Source: Diphasiastrum complanatum
Lineage: Eukaryota; Streptophyta; Lycopodiopsida; Lycopodiales; Lycopodiaceae
Direction of reading: 5' to 3'
Assembly: GCA_029204225.1 (NCBI GenBank)
Contig: CM055100.1
Coordinates: forward strand, 62,751,141 to 62,815,140
Length of the DNA: 64,000 nt
The translations under genes were made by a program, and so were the position numbers. This document shows, in pieces, positions 49,118 to 60,599 of this stretch. The notes beneath the pieces are model-generated. The model was not told the origin of the DNA and did no database searches. It saw only the letters and a program-made list of their open reading frames with translations. Each line of letters begins with the position of its first letter. Position 1 is the first letter of the stretch.

Positions 49118-50396
49118 ACGACCCTTAGCTATGTGCCAACTTAAAAATTTGGAAGCAGCCTTACAACTGGCGCTTTTTCCGAACACCGAAACCCAGAAGG
49201 TAATCAGAGTCAGTTTTTCCACTTTATTGACAAATCTGAGAAGGTTACATTTCAAGTGTGTGACCGACCCTAGTCTCCGGGGTGCTAGCATGCCAACTTA
49301 GTTTCATGTTTTGGGATTGTGTTGTGTGTGAGTTAATCGGGCCCGCCGACCTTTGTGAAATACTAGAGCGGGTAGTCCACCAAGCGCAGCCGAAATACAC
49401 CTCCTTGGATAAGTCGCATTTAGTTACTTCGACCTTCGGTAATGTCTAGCAAAACACCTAGACCCGAAGGATGGCAGTGTTACCGTTCCACAAACATATC
49501 AGCATGCACAATTTACTACACCACGGCGCCATAATCGCCTTGTTACAAATGGCCATTGGCAACCGAATCTCCATCTTACCGTGTCTCTTTTCTTACACAT
49601 CCGTCGAGTTTGAGAATTGAAATCATTTGGGGAGTTGGTGAGTTTCGAAAGAGGACTCTTTGCCAAGTACCCTTCATACATTAGGTTCATAGTACTGTGT
49701 TAAACCAAACCGAATTTTCAGTGAGATTGTTGAAGCTATAACCCATCTAGCAATTCTTAGACTATTTAGACCCCGGAATCATTTTAGCCTTGAATCTATG
49801 ACACCGTTGATAGCAACGAAATCCACCCCTCCTCCTACCATACTCCTGGAGGCCTAGAAAACCTCTATTGGCAGGAGGAGCACGAGGTGATCGAGCGGGC
49901 CACTAGGATTGGAAGCGACGATCACTGAGATAAGGTCAATGTGGGCCTTTCCCCTATTAGGAGTTTCTGACGAGACCAATCCCCCGCCATAAGTAGCACT
50001 AACATTGGTGTGTCTGCTAATGAGTGAACTTAGGGTTGTTTGCCAATGTGTGCTCCCTTGTCGACCTCTACTTTGTTTTCTCAGTTTGCACCTAACCGGT
50101 GACCCTTCCTTGGCCCTTTTATGTTATCATATTGTCTTCCTTCGCCACTACCCTTCACTCCTTCCTGACCACTTCAATACTTAGTGGTCCCTGACTGACC
50201 CTCCTCCTCTTTGGCACAAGAGATTTTAGACTAATCATTCCATCCCTATGGGGAAGCTCTCGCTTATAGCATTGCCTGTAGGTGTCTGCCATGGCCAGTC
50301 AATTAGCCTTTCTGACTAGCCACCTTTGCACAATTTTCCAATTAGCCTTTATTGACGAGCCACGTTTGCACTTGGAGGAGGAAACTGTGGGGTGCA
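49118..50396. other. No gene recognised
   Basis: Mixed GC content with LTR-like words. A 38-bp near-duplicate (CAATTAGCCTTT.(C/T)TGAC.AGCCAC.TTTGCAC) lies at 50301 and 50339. No coding domain on either strand. Confidence 0.45.
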
Positions 50397-50537
50397 GGAC
50401 GTGCCAAGCTTGACACCTGCCTCAAAGGGATAGCACAAAGCCTTCTTCTTGAACCTTCCTCCTCCATTTTTTTGAAGTCCTGAAACTTCTGGAAAATCCA
50501 ACTATGAGTATTTTTTCTCGGAAAGCCAGCTATATAA
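50397..50537 (+). promoter_or_regulatory. Likely promoter of the small acidic-protein gene
   Basis: TATATAA at 50531-50537 is a good TATA box. ACGTG (50399-50403, in GGACGTGCC) is an ABRE-type core about 130 bp upstream, and CACGTTTGCAC lies just before. Transcription would start near 50565. ACGTG cores are known abscisic-acid and stress response sites; their use here is inference. Confidence 0.5.
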
Positions 50538-50640
50538 TCAGGCTTGCCATGTATGATCAAACATGAATAGTTGTGTCTGATCCATACCATTTGCTTTGCA
50601 GATCTGAGCACTTAATTCTATATTTTCTTGTTTTTGCAGT

Positions 50641-51407
50641 GTCTCTTTTTCAGATCTAGCTAGAATATCTGCTTTCAACTACTGGTTTCTTACAGAAACA
50701 GGTAAGCTTATGTGGTTGTATATTGCGTTAGAGTGTGTATTTCAATGTTCCAATGTGGGCGTTTGCTATTTCACGTCTTTTATTAAAATCAGAGATTTGT
50801 ATTGTAGACTCCTTTGTTGCTTGTTTCTAACAGCAGGTTCTTAGATCAGCAGTCTGTTTTCTGCATTCATGTCCTGAAAGCTTGCTGCATTGTTGGTTTT
50901 ATTCTTGCAGTATTTGTGTTTTCTGCTTCGGTCATTTTGCTGCTTGCAGAGGTTGAAACGCTCAAATATTTCCCCGCTATGGATCTTCCTGTGGATAATA
51001 TGAAGGGAAAAACCCTCCATCCAGCTCCAGATCGCCTGCATCCTCACCTGCCGGAGTACGCTCATCGAGTATCAGTAAAGAAAGGTTTTACGCGGCTGGA
51101 ACGACATCCAGCAACAGGCATGAGTGGAGCTCCCAAGAAGGCCGGCCACGGGGGCAAGTACACATGGGTTGGGCCTGTTGATCCGGAGCAAGACTTGGAG
51201 CCAACTCCCCCGGCGCTGGACGAGAGGGATCCCAACTACGTAGAGGATGATGAATTGCCGGTGGGCGAGAGTGAACTGCCCAAGAACACAGATGAATTGC
51301 TTGTGGGCGAGAATGAACTGCCCAACAACAGAGATGAATTGCAGCAGGGCGAAGTTGAACTACCCATTAACTCTGCTGAACATCATGCAGAAGCAAAGAA
51401 GACCTAA
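50641..51407 (+). CDS. Small acidic protein with a Gly-Lys-Thr-Trp motif and three 14-residue repeats (CDS 50979-51407)
   Basis: I place the start at 50979 (MDLPVDNMKGK), giving 142 residues. The frame also extends back to 50814, but that hydrophobic part reads through a likely intron: donor AACAG|GTAAGC at 50701/50702, acceptor TTGCAG at 50949. A non-coding first exon at about 50641-50701 or longer fits. The protein has LHPHLPEYAHR (residues about 19-29), a basic centre with PKKAGHGGKYTW (about 51-62), ERDPNY, and then three exact-length 14-residue repeats, DELPVGESELPKNT and two variants, at about residues 91-132 (42-bp DNA period from 51249). It is highly hydrophilic with no membrane span. 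KK.G.GGK.TW followed by DPNY recalls short plant proteins described as LEA-like or embryo-related and the N-terminus of MA3-domain proteins; I am unsure of the exact family. A stress or seed role is inference. Confidence 0.75.
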
Positions 51408-52489
51408 ACAAAGAAGCAGAGGCCCTTCCTGTGGATCAAATTCCTTCTCAAACAGCAAGCCAAACCAATGGCCAGTAATGCTTCTATCTCCTTCCCTCTC
51501 TGCATAAGATAATGTATAATCTATGCATTTGCATGCGTCTAATACAGCTTTTGTGGTGAAGCACCAAAAATGGCATATTGGTTCAAGAATGATTCTCACA
51601 ATCTGTGATGAGATTGCCAAGAAAAATCAAGAGCCTTCGTTTAGGTACTTAAGAGTTTTGGAAAAAGACGAATGCTGATCAAATTGCCTAGAGAAATCAA
51701 GAACCTTTTGTCAGCTTATATTGGGCTTTTGGAGAATATGAATGACAAATAATCTATACTTTGTTCTGATGATGCTTCAACACATTTTGTTGTTGCTCTT
51801 TGCTCTTTGGATCCAAAGTTGGATTGGAGATGTGCTTCTCTTTGGGCATGGAAATGAGAATACTAGACCACCAGAAAGTGACTATTACTAATTAAATAAG
51901 GGCAACTGGTTCTACCCAAGGAACCCTTGATAGTTGCATCTCCAAGACACTGGTCACCCACCCATGAAATGGGTTGGATCTGGACTAGTACTAAGCTGCC
52001 GTCTTGCAAACAGCTACCAAGCAAAACTATAAAATATTGTAACGTAAGCAAAGCATTCATTGATGTACAAAAATAAGGTATATCTGCAAACTTGAGGAAA
52101 TTTTTTGCTAACGTGCATGTGGGCTAGAGGAAGTTATTGAATATATGATGAGGGGAGACAAACTCGGTGCTGGTCAATGGTTGTAGATGTAATTTTTGGC
52201 TAATTATCAATCTCCATAGGGTACAAGGTAAATTAGGGCAGCTTAAAAAAGCAATGCCAAAGAACCCCTGGAGTTCGGTTGAGTGAGTTGGTTATCTTGG
52301 CTCACACACACACTCACACACATACAATCTCAACATAAGTAGTCAAAAAATGTGCACAATATTCATATCTTGCAAAGTAATTAAGATCCTTTTAGAAACA
52401 TGATCTCCATATAGATATGTACCAGCTCATAAATTGATTTTTAAGGTAATGATATACAAGTGACGAGTAATGAAGTTATTTGGAGATAG
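51408..52489. other. 3' flank, no gene recognised
   Basis: A short duplicated phrase (TTGCC-AAGAAAAATCAAGA(G/A)CCTT) lies near 51613 and 51685. A polyadenylation site for the small gene is plausible near 51510-51550 but not certain. Confidence 0.45.
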
Positions 52490-52811
52490 ATAAAATGTTC
52501 TCCAGGACTTCCAACCGAGACAGAGCTTTCTAGAACACCAAGGGAGGATTGCAATATACAAAACCGTCCCAACCAAACCTAGACCCAATACCAGTCTAGC
52601 CCTCGAGCAATCCAGGAGATAGACAAGCCACATGAAGAGCGCTTCACTGACTGATAGCATAATGGCCATAGACTCTTCCATGATCCTCGTAGACACTGGT
52701 GAGAGTATATATAGAAATATAGCCAACCCTACCTGCCCATGCATGGAATCCACATGGAAGCACTCTAACTGATTATGCCAATCTCCCATGCATGTCCACT
52801 GCATGTAAGTA
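52490..52811 (-). mobile_element. LTR-like repeat of family B, copy 3, reverse orientation
   Basis: Reverse complement matches 44013-44340 from TGCAGTGGACATGCATGG to TTTTATCT. It carries TATATATAC on the minus strand. Confidence 0.75.
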
Positions 52812-53385
52812 CCCCAACCCATAATAGTCAAGACCCATGCTTAAGCATTGTGCATGTACATCCTATCCCATACTAGGATGCAACACACATGCCTTACCAC
52901 ATGCGGGTGTGACCCCATGGTCCTACTCAACTATTATCCGGATTAGGCCTGGCCCCTACGTCCAAGACAACCCCTAATGATACAAACCCCCATTAAGGCC
53001 GTAACATACTTCCCCCCTTATTTTAGTTCTGTCCTTAGAACTTAAAATCCGAGAAACATTAGAGGAGTTCCAAAATAAAAAAAAGACCCTTTGTAAAGAT
53101 ACTTTTATTTTTTTTCTCTAGTTTCGACTGTCACCAGGCCCAATCAAAATACATAGATTTGAAATCTACGTAACGTAGTTCAAATTAACTGAGAAATAAA
53201 AATACAATATAGAAAACTTTGAAATTTGTGTTCGAGAAACATGGACTTATCCCATTGGTTTCTTCTTCCTTCCCGACACGTGCTAATTTGCCCGACGTCA
53301 ATACCTCAAGTTAAACTTACTTAACTATGCTGGTTAGTATAATGAAATTTGCTAACCATACTAGTTACAGTTATAGAAATATAGT
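52812..53385. other. No gene recognised
   Basis: AT-rich DNA. A small inverted motif (CTGGTTAGTAT / ACCATACTAG-like) lies at 53330-53365. Confidence 0.4.
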
Positions 53386-53661
53386 ATGTATAGTTACTTA
53401 AAATATGGTATACACAGTAACTGTGACTATGGTGGCATTCACATTAGATTAAATGTGATACGAAAAATTGAAATTAAGTATCATATCGGAGAGATTTTTG
53501 GCGCCCAAGCTTTGAAAATAGCAGTGGCAAGGAGACCCAGATCTACAGTCGAGTCTGTGATTCTTTACAATGAGAAAGATGAAGCTGATAACTGGAAGCC
53601 AACAAAATATACGAAGAATTCATGGGTGTTGCTGCATCCATCATCAAAGAGCAATTTCTGA
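53386..53661 (+). CDS. Hypothetical open frame of 91 codons, doubtful
   Basis: The middle is mixed and soluble (GEIFGAQALKIAVARRP, then YNEKDEADNWKPTKY), which looks more protein-like than its neighbours. No domain was recognised and codon evidence is weak. It could be a fragment of a captured gene. Nearby, around 53990-54110, frames show LDVIHSDVGK and TPQTDGGFGK, which recall retroelement integrase words. Confidence 0.25.
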   Translation: MYSYLKYGIHSNCDYGGIHIRLNVIRKIEIKYHIGEIFGAQALKIAVARRPRSTVESVILYNEKDEADNWKPTKYTKNSWVLLHPSSKSNF

Positions 53662-54651
53662 CAAAAGAAAAGAGCAAAAATGACATAAAAATTTTATTGC
53701 AAAGCAAAAATTCTGGAGTTTAAGACTACCCCGGGAGGTCAATCGATTTCAGAAGTTTTAGTACAACATGTATATATGCATTCAGAAATCAAAGTACATG
53801 ATATCAATCCTCATGATCATCGAAAATGTAATTGTAAGTATATCAAAACATATGCACTCTATAGCAATCATAGGTGATTTTCTTTATTGATGCTCTTCAG
53901 ATTATGATTTAAATGCTTCAACATTGTTTTTTTCTTTCATATTTATATCCATCATGCATAAGTGAATGAGAGCCAGCACAATCACTTGTAGGAATATTGG
54001 ACGTGATTCACTCTGATGTTGGAAAAAGAAGTCCAAAGGAACTTGCAGATTGCGCTATCTATTTTTATGATTCTTTATATACGCCACAAACAGATGGAGG
54101 TTTTGGCAAGGTCGAAGCAATTCTATTGCCTAGTTGAGGCCCTCAAATCTATTTCTCGCTTTCTTAATTAATCCTTTACTTTTAAATAGACATCAGACTA
54201 GTTTATATGAATTCTTTTTAACATGAAGTTATTCTTCTGAAAGACTGTTATGTCATATAAATTACTATTTGTGTGAATAGACGTGGAATTCAGATAAATT
54301 CTAAGATTAAAATGTTTCAATTTCTTAAACCTAAAATATCTCTGTTGCATAAATGGATTTCGATGGAATAGTAGTTTCTATCACTCAGATTGGAAATATT
54401 TGAAGGAGAAGTCATGTTTGTAATAGAGTGAATCCTTTTGTGGAAGCACTTATTATCGACTTTTCTGGGATTTAGATATTTTCATATATCATCTTTCCAG
54501 TTAACTTTTATTGAAATTTATAATTTCTTTAAAGGAGGGGTGAAGTGGTGGGCTAAAATTCTATTTGGGAATCTGTGGATTGCATAGTTTTCGGAAAAGA
54601 ACTAGTTGTGGTATAGAAATGAGATTTTTCTGGAAGTAATTTCGGATAGAT
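53662..54651. other. AT-rich DNA with possible integrase scraps
   Basis: Only the two short integrase-like phrases near 54000 and 54080 stand out. Nothing else is supportable. Confidence 0.4.
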
Positions 54652-57600
54652 TCAAAGTAAGATGCCTAATTGGAACTTTCTGAATAAGAGAAATTCTCTA
54701 GGGATTGTGTGGACAATCTGGAACTGGAACAGGTTTGGAATAAAAGACTGCTGCACTGCTTTGAAGTAAACGTTTGAATCTGAAGAGCTAGGTGTATAGC
54801 CGTGATCAATGAGAAGAGTAATGATCCTTTGAAACCATACTCGAACAGATTGCTTCAAGCCATAAAGTGTCCTATGGAGTTTACAAACATGATTGTGCTT
54901 ACCCTCGATAATATAACCTTCAGGTTGCACCATGTAAATGTCTTCTTCGATAACTCCATTGAGATATGTTGTCTGTACATCCATTTGATGTATTTCCAAA
55001 TCTGCTGTAGTGGCAAATGATAGCAAAAGTCGAATAGAAGAATGCTTGATTACTGGACTGAAGGTCTCAGTGTAATCGACATTGTATACCTGAGAAAAAC
55101 CTCTGACTACTAGTCGTGTCTTTCTTCTGTTGATGCTTCCATCTGCGTTGTACTTGACTTTGAAAATCCATTTGCAATCGACTACGTTTCTACTAGCAGG
55201 TAATTCGACAATTGTCCTCGTCTAGTTCTTGATAAGAGATGAATACTCTTTATCCATAGCTTCTTTCCAGAGATCTGAGTCAGGCTGATTGAGTGCCTCT
55301 TGGACAGACGTCGGTTCTTGAACAAGATATGTTGCAGACTCGTCAATAAATCGGTAGGTGGTCTGCTAGTCCTTGAAGATCTTCTGGGTAATATGGGAAG
55401 TTGATCGTTTCTATCATAGTGTAGTTGCTGAACTGCAACATCATCATCTTCTGATCCACCATTCATTCGTTGTTCGTCGGAAGTAAAAGAGCTTAGACCT
55501 TCAATGGAAATAGTCGCCTGCGAAACTGGAAAGTTCAAAGCATCAGGAGAATCTGATAGATCGGCTACATGGGAACTGCCCTTTTCTTTGAGGTCTTGAA
55601 ATTGATCTTCGATGAAGATGACATCCCGACTAGTGAATATCTAGGTTTGATAAAGAAGGTTTGGTATCTGTCCAAACTTCGAATGGTGTTTTATTTGAGA
55701 GGCCTTTAGTAGAACATCTGTTTCGAATATAGGTTGTTGTTGAAACAGCTTCAGCCCAGAAGGACTTCAAAAGAGTCGCATGTGATAGCATGCACTTTGC
55801 CGATTCAACTAAGGTTCTGTTCTTTCTCTCAGCAAGACCATTTGACTGAGGCGACTAGGATGTGATGTTTGTTGCTCAATGTCGTTGTTAAGATAGTAGT
55901 CCTTGAATTCGTTGGAGATGTATTTTCTCCCATTATCTAACCTCAGTGCTTTGATTCGTTTCCCAATTTCATTCTCAGCATGCTCTTTGAATTGTCTGAA
56001 TTTGATGAAAGCCTTTGAAATCTGTTTAATGAAATAAACAACTGTTCTTCTGAAGAATTCGTCAATAAAGATAATGAAGTACTTTGTATCTAGCAATGAA
56101 GGAGCTTGCATAGGTCCACATATATCTGTATGAACAGCATCTAACAGATCTTTTGCTGCATGCATATGGTTTGATTTAAAAGAAAACCTAGTATGCTTTC
56201 CAAAAATGTAGCTATGACAGACAAGGAGATCGACCTTACCAGAAGGATAGTCGAGATCAAGGACCATGGATTGTTTGGTCATGCTCAAAATAGATGCATT
56301 ATTCACGTGTCCTAAGCGATGATGACATAGTAATGCCTTATTGACTAGAACAGAGATTTTCAAGACTTGACTAGACTTAGAATAACAGTGTGCCAATCTA
56401 TATAAGTAACCATGCCTCTTGCCGAGTGCAATGATCTTATCACTCCTATCAATAATTCTGCATTGATCAGATTCGAATTCTACCTTATGACCTAAATCTG
56501 TAATTCTACTCACTGACAACAGATTTGTAGAGAGCATATAAAACCTTTGATAGTAATTTGAATTGATCATGCTGGAATCGCAATCTTACAGTACCTTCAC
56601 CTTCAATAGTGTGAGTACTATTGTCACCAAGATGAACAAATTTTTTCGTGCTGTAAGGAGTGTAGGAGTTGAAGATCTCACGTTGATTGGTCATATGTTG
56701 AGTTGCTCCAGAATCTAGAAACCATGAATGCACCTTCGTCCACTTTGACCTGGGGAGATGATGAGACTGTGTTTGCTTGTTGATCAGGCTGCTTGGCTGC
56801 GTTCTTCGCTTGGAGAATTCGGCAATCCAAAAATGCGCTTTAGTCTTTGACCATGAATGCGCCTTCGTCCACTTCGACCTGGGGAGATGATGAGACTGTG
56901 TTTGCTTGTTGATCAGGCTGCTTGGCTGCGTTCTTCGCTTGGATAATTCGGCAATCCTTGATCTCATGGTTATTGCGCTTGCAATACCTGCAAAACAAAT
57001 TCTTCTTCGACTATGGATTCGATGATTGTTCTTGTCTTTGAGTCTGTTTCTGATTCATTGCAGTCTTCTTGTAGTTTTTTCTACTTTTGTCGCTTCGAGC
57101 CTTTGTTGACAAATAGAGCCTGAGAGGAGGAAGTAGACAAAGTGTCTTGACTTCTTCTATTGTCTTCTTGCAGCAACATAGTGATAACTCTAGTAAGAGT
57201 TAAATCTGAGTGTGTTGATATAATCATCACTCAGTTCTCATATGTAGAGGGCAAGCTTGAAAGCAATGTCATAATTGCGTCTTGATCGTCTATGACTGAT
57301 CCGACAGCGGCCATCTGTTGCAAAAGATTTTTAAACTGGTTAATGTGACTCTGAAGAGAATCACCAATAGATATTTGAATGTGAAAAAATTTCTTCGTAG
57401 ATGTAACTTAGTAGTTACGTCCCTCACATCATATAGTGAGTTCAAAATGCTCCAAATGTCTCTTGACGTTTTAGCTTTAGCTCTGTGTCCAATCTGTGTA
57501 TCTGATATATTGAGGATAATAAGCACGAAATCTTTACCGTCCTTCGATTTCCACTTTGAGTCGTCGTCTTCAGATTTTACTTTTGTACCTGTAACAACAT

Positions 57601-57910
57601 CCCATAATTTGTTGGCAATTAGCAAGGTCTTCATCTTAAATTTCCACAAATAATAATTGGATCCATTCAGCTTGTCTGTGATAAGACTGGCTTGACTTTG
57701 AGAATCCATCTGGAACTTAGTCTGTCGATTGTATCGATGATGCTAAGATGTGGTAATGCCAACAATAAAAAATCAATTCTCTGATGCTGAAATGTTGAAA
57801 AGAACTAAAGGGTATGATATCAATTTGATATCGCGAAAGATATGAAGTATTAGAGCTTTCGCTCTGATATCATATTGGAATCAAAAGTAGTGAAAACAAC
57901 TCTGATACCA
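54652..57910 (-). mobile_element. Copia element (minus), 3' truncated, degenerate
   Basis: From right to left: primer site (CTCTGATACCA at 57900-57910 on plus), gag from 57709 (MDSQSQASLITDKLNGSNYY, WKFKMKTLL), protease with WFLDSGATQHM at about 56720-56690, GAG-pre-integrase HHRLGHVNNASILSM, integrase with VHTDICGPM and LRLDNGRKYISNEF, then RT with IHQMDVQTTYLNG and LHRTLYGLKQ ending near 54700. The YVDD part of RT, RNase H and the 3' LTR are gone. Frameshifts occur at about 57380, 56540, 55830 and between 55540 and 55020. Confidence 0.9.
56722..56956 (-). repeat. 129-bp tandem duplication before the protease
   Basis: CCATGAATGC(A/G)CCTTCGTCCA occurs at 56722 and 56851. Both copies read in frame as KRRTQPSSLINKQTQSHH on the minus strand, so the linker between zinc knuckle and protease is doubled. 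Confidence 0.92.
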
Positions 57911-58200
57911 TGTCGGAAAGTGGTATGCAAAAGATAGGTCTAGCTCAAAAAGAAATGAATGAAAATAATTTGTGTCTAGAAAGAAAACCTTTCGTGCATG
58001 GCGGAATAAATCATCTTCATCTTTCCAATGCATGACTAGGCCTATCAATTTCAAAGAAGACAATAGTGATAGAAATCACGTTTGAACTTATAGTAACTTA
58101 CTTTGAAATCATCAGTACTACAGTGATTACATAGCCAAACAATTAAGCATCGAAGATTATCAGACAAATAATGAAATACATAGATTTTTACTAAACTTTA
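57911..58200 (-). repeat. 5' LTR of the minus copia element, partial
   Basis: Starts TGTCGGAAAG next to the primer site. Shares blocks with the LTR at 4058-4797 up to about 58150; beyond that the match fades, so the outer end is not defined. Confidence 0.65.
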
Positions 58201-58267
58201 TTTGAAGCTATTGTTCTTCCACAATGGTGATTGTTGTACGTAGATATTTGCAGCACGTTATCAGCTC

Positions 58268-58740
58268 CTATCTTTTGAGCTCTGTTCTGATAAAATCAAG
58301 CTTCCATTGCTCTTCCACTGCAATCATAGTCAAATATTCCTCATTGTAGATAATGCTTATCTCCATTCGGTTTGTGTGACCATTTAGTTCAAAATCTTGA
58401 TCCAATGGTAGCCATGTACCTTCAATTTTCTTGTATCTTTGATAGCTAAATGTGAGACTAAGCATTTGTTTTTCGATATGATAACAAAAGATCATTGAAG
58501 ACTTTTTAATCATGCATTCTATATCATTATTTGTTTTACTATCCTAGCCTTGATCCATGAGATCTGACAAAGTCTCATTTGATAAATCCTTGCAAACAAA
58601 TAAAGTTGGTGTCCTACGAATACTAGCACTCGAGAAAAAATCAACAAATATATGTAATGAAATAAACCAACTTAGGTGAACAATTTTCGAGCATGTGCTT
58701 ATCTTCATAGCAGGAATGCTAATCATGCTGCAAATAATTC
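58268..58740 (-). pseudogene. Unrecognised coding domain, copy 1
   Basis: Minus-strand frames read VDFFSSASIRR, DLSNETLSDLMDQG, a TAG, then DSKTNNDIECMIKK, MIFCYHIEKQML, YKKIEGTWLPLDQDF and a C-terminal EEYLTMIAVEEQWKLDFI, stop at 58268. A second copy lies at 63180-63570 and conserves the same order with the TAG replaced by Trp (DDGWD). The domain family is not recognised. Probably decayed. Confidence 0.5.
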
Positions 58741-59498
58741 CAGAATGATCTCCTTATGGATTTGTAGATATCCATCCCCCAAAAATCACCAAAAATGTTC
58801 ATTTATTGAACTTTTTTGACTTCCTACAAGTTCAATTGCTAGAATTCTTGGCTCTAACTTCAGGAGAAGCTTCAAAAGACTTTGTTCCACCTCTTACAAG
58901 CTCTACATGGTGTTTTACAGCCACCTACTATCCAACTTTATGAAAAAACAAGCAAAAATGATGATTTTTGACTATTTTCCGATTTTTTCATCACAATAAT
59001 GTGGAAATTTATGACATACAACTCTTTCTCTATCACATGCAAACCAATTTACAGAATTACAACCATCTAATTGATCTGATCTTGCTGGATTTTGGTTCTT
59101 ACTATCTATTTTGTGCCAAAAAGCATGAAAACCAAGCAATTTTGACCAAAACATAGCCTAGAATCATAAATCATTGGAGAGAACCGGCATGCATCATTAA
59201 TTTCATTATTAATGAACCCTAAAACGAAAGTACACTTGCTAAAAAATTCAGATCTGTCAAAGGTTTGATCTACACAAGAAAAAGCTCCAAAAAAGCATCA
59301 CAAATTGACCTTCAAGGACAATTCTCCATAAAACCACAAAGAATCCCAAGAGTAATAGATCTTAGCAACATGCAAATTGAAACTGGGATAGTTCACCCAC
59401 TTGCACCCTTGCTATCCACCTTGGAAGAGAATTCCAATGATCCAATTCGAAATTTCGAAAGGTAGCCCTTCTCCGTGTTCTCCAATCTTCGTAAGCCT
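58741..59498 (-). other. Leader-like AT-rich DNA
   Basis: No credible gene. It runs into a primer site at 59499-59511 and resembles 38.5-39.2 kb in composition and position. Confidence 0.45.
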
Positions 59499-60032
59499 TG
59501 CTCTGATACCATTGTAAGGGAAGCTCCCTAAGATCCTACTTACAAGATAATACACAATGGAAAACACACTATGAAGCAACCACCCAACCAAGTAGAAGCA
59601 ACCAATCAACTCTAGAAGCTTCACCCCCAAGCCAAGGAATAAGAAGCATGAATGTAGAGTGAAACTCTGGCAATGAATCAATGATCACAATGAGGAGTAG
59701 GGCGAGTTTGGCCTCAATATATAGAGCCAAAAGCAACCTGGGCACATAGCCATGCATAGCCCTAGGTTCCCTATACATAGATTCACCTAGAATAGAGTCC
59801 TAAACATGGACCAACTATTCATAGAATCGCTATTGATAACTCTACACATGCATACATTGTCTCAAACCTTGTCTAAACTCCATTTAGTATGTTCTGGGCC
59901 TCACAAGGATATTAGTTACTTTCGGGTCACTTCCAATATGACATGGCATAACTAACAACTTGATTTACTGGAGTACTGTGTATCCAAGACTAGGAGTATA
60001 CTGAATCCTACTTACTGGTCATGGACATAACA
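59499..60032 (-). mobile_element. Primer site and LTR of family D, copy 2
   Basis: TGCTCTGATACCA (59499-59511) is the complement of a tRNA-Met primer site. The LTR, 59513-60032, starts TGTAAGGGAAG and ends GGACATAACA. It is related to 43524-44003. No element body of this family is attached on the right. Confidence 0.8.
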
Positions 60033-60044
60033 GTGAGTATCCTT

Positions 60045-60165
60045 ACCATTCTATTATAGGATCTCTTATGTACGCCATGATCTGTAGCAGGCTAGACATA
60101 GCTATTGCAGTCAGCTCTCTCAGTCAGCTTATGACTAATCCTGGTATTACACATTGGAAGGCTCT
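60045..60165 (+). pseudogene. Copia RT / RNase H junction fragment
   Basis: About 40 codons of open frame include YHSIIGSLMYAMICSRLD and SQLMTNPGITHWKAL, the conserved block of copia polyproteins after RT. It is cut at both ends and lies only 12 bp after the LTR in opposite orientation. Confidence 0.8.
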
Positions 60166-60285
60166 GTTAGCCAATATTTCTGCACGGAAAATCGGGCTAA
60201 TATTGAAGTTTAAGTTTGCAATAATTGAAAAAATCGGCATGTAAAACCCGGTTATTAGAGAAAAATCGGCACAAATTTGCCGTAG

Positions 60286-60455
60286 ATTTGGGTCCCAGCC
60301 CGTCCCTAAAGTGGCTAGACACAGTTTAAAAGTAAAAAATTGACTTTTCAAAAAAATCGTCAAAAATATTTTGTGGTCAAGTTTTGGAAAACTGAGCCCA
60401 AAAGTGTCGGTCCACCTAGAATTGGGTCCCAGCCCGTCCTAAATGAGGCTAGAGA
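60286..60455. repeat. Direct repeat with GGGTCCCAGCCCGTCC
   Basis: The motif with flanking GGCTAGA occurs at about 60291 and 60423, 132 bp apart. Confidence 0.8.
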
Positions 60456-60599
60456 AAAGTTTGCAGCCTTAGCCAGTTGTAAAAATAGCCGGCATAGCCG
60501 TGCTAAAATCCTACCATGTACAGAGTTGGTTTTACTAATATATGGTTGCCTAGTGCATTTTCAGGGAAACTGTGTTGTCGTGGGAGCCCTAGTCATGAA

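Noticed and set aside
50814-50978. Signal-anchor extension of the small acidic protein
   Set aside because: The extension overlaps a polypyrimidine tract and acceptor at 50949, and a donor lies at 50702, so it is probably intron and UTR.
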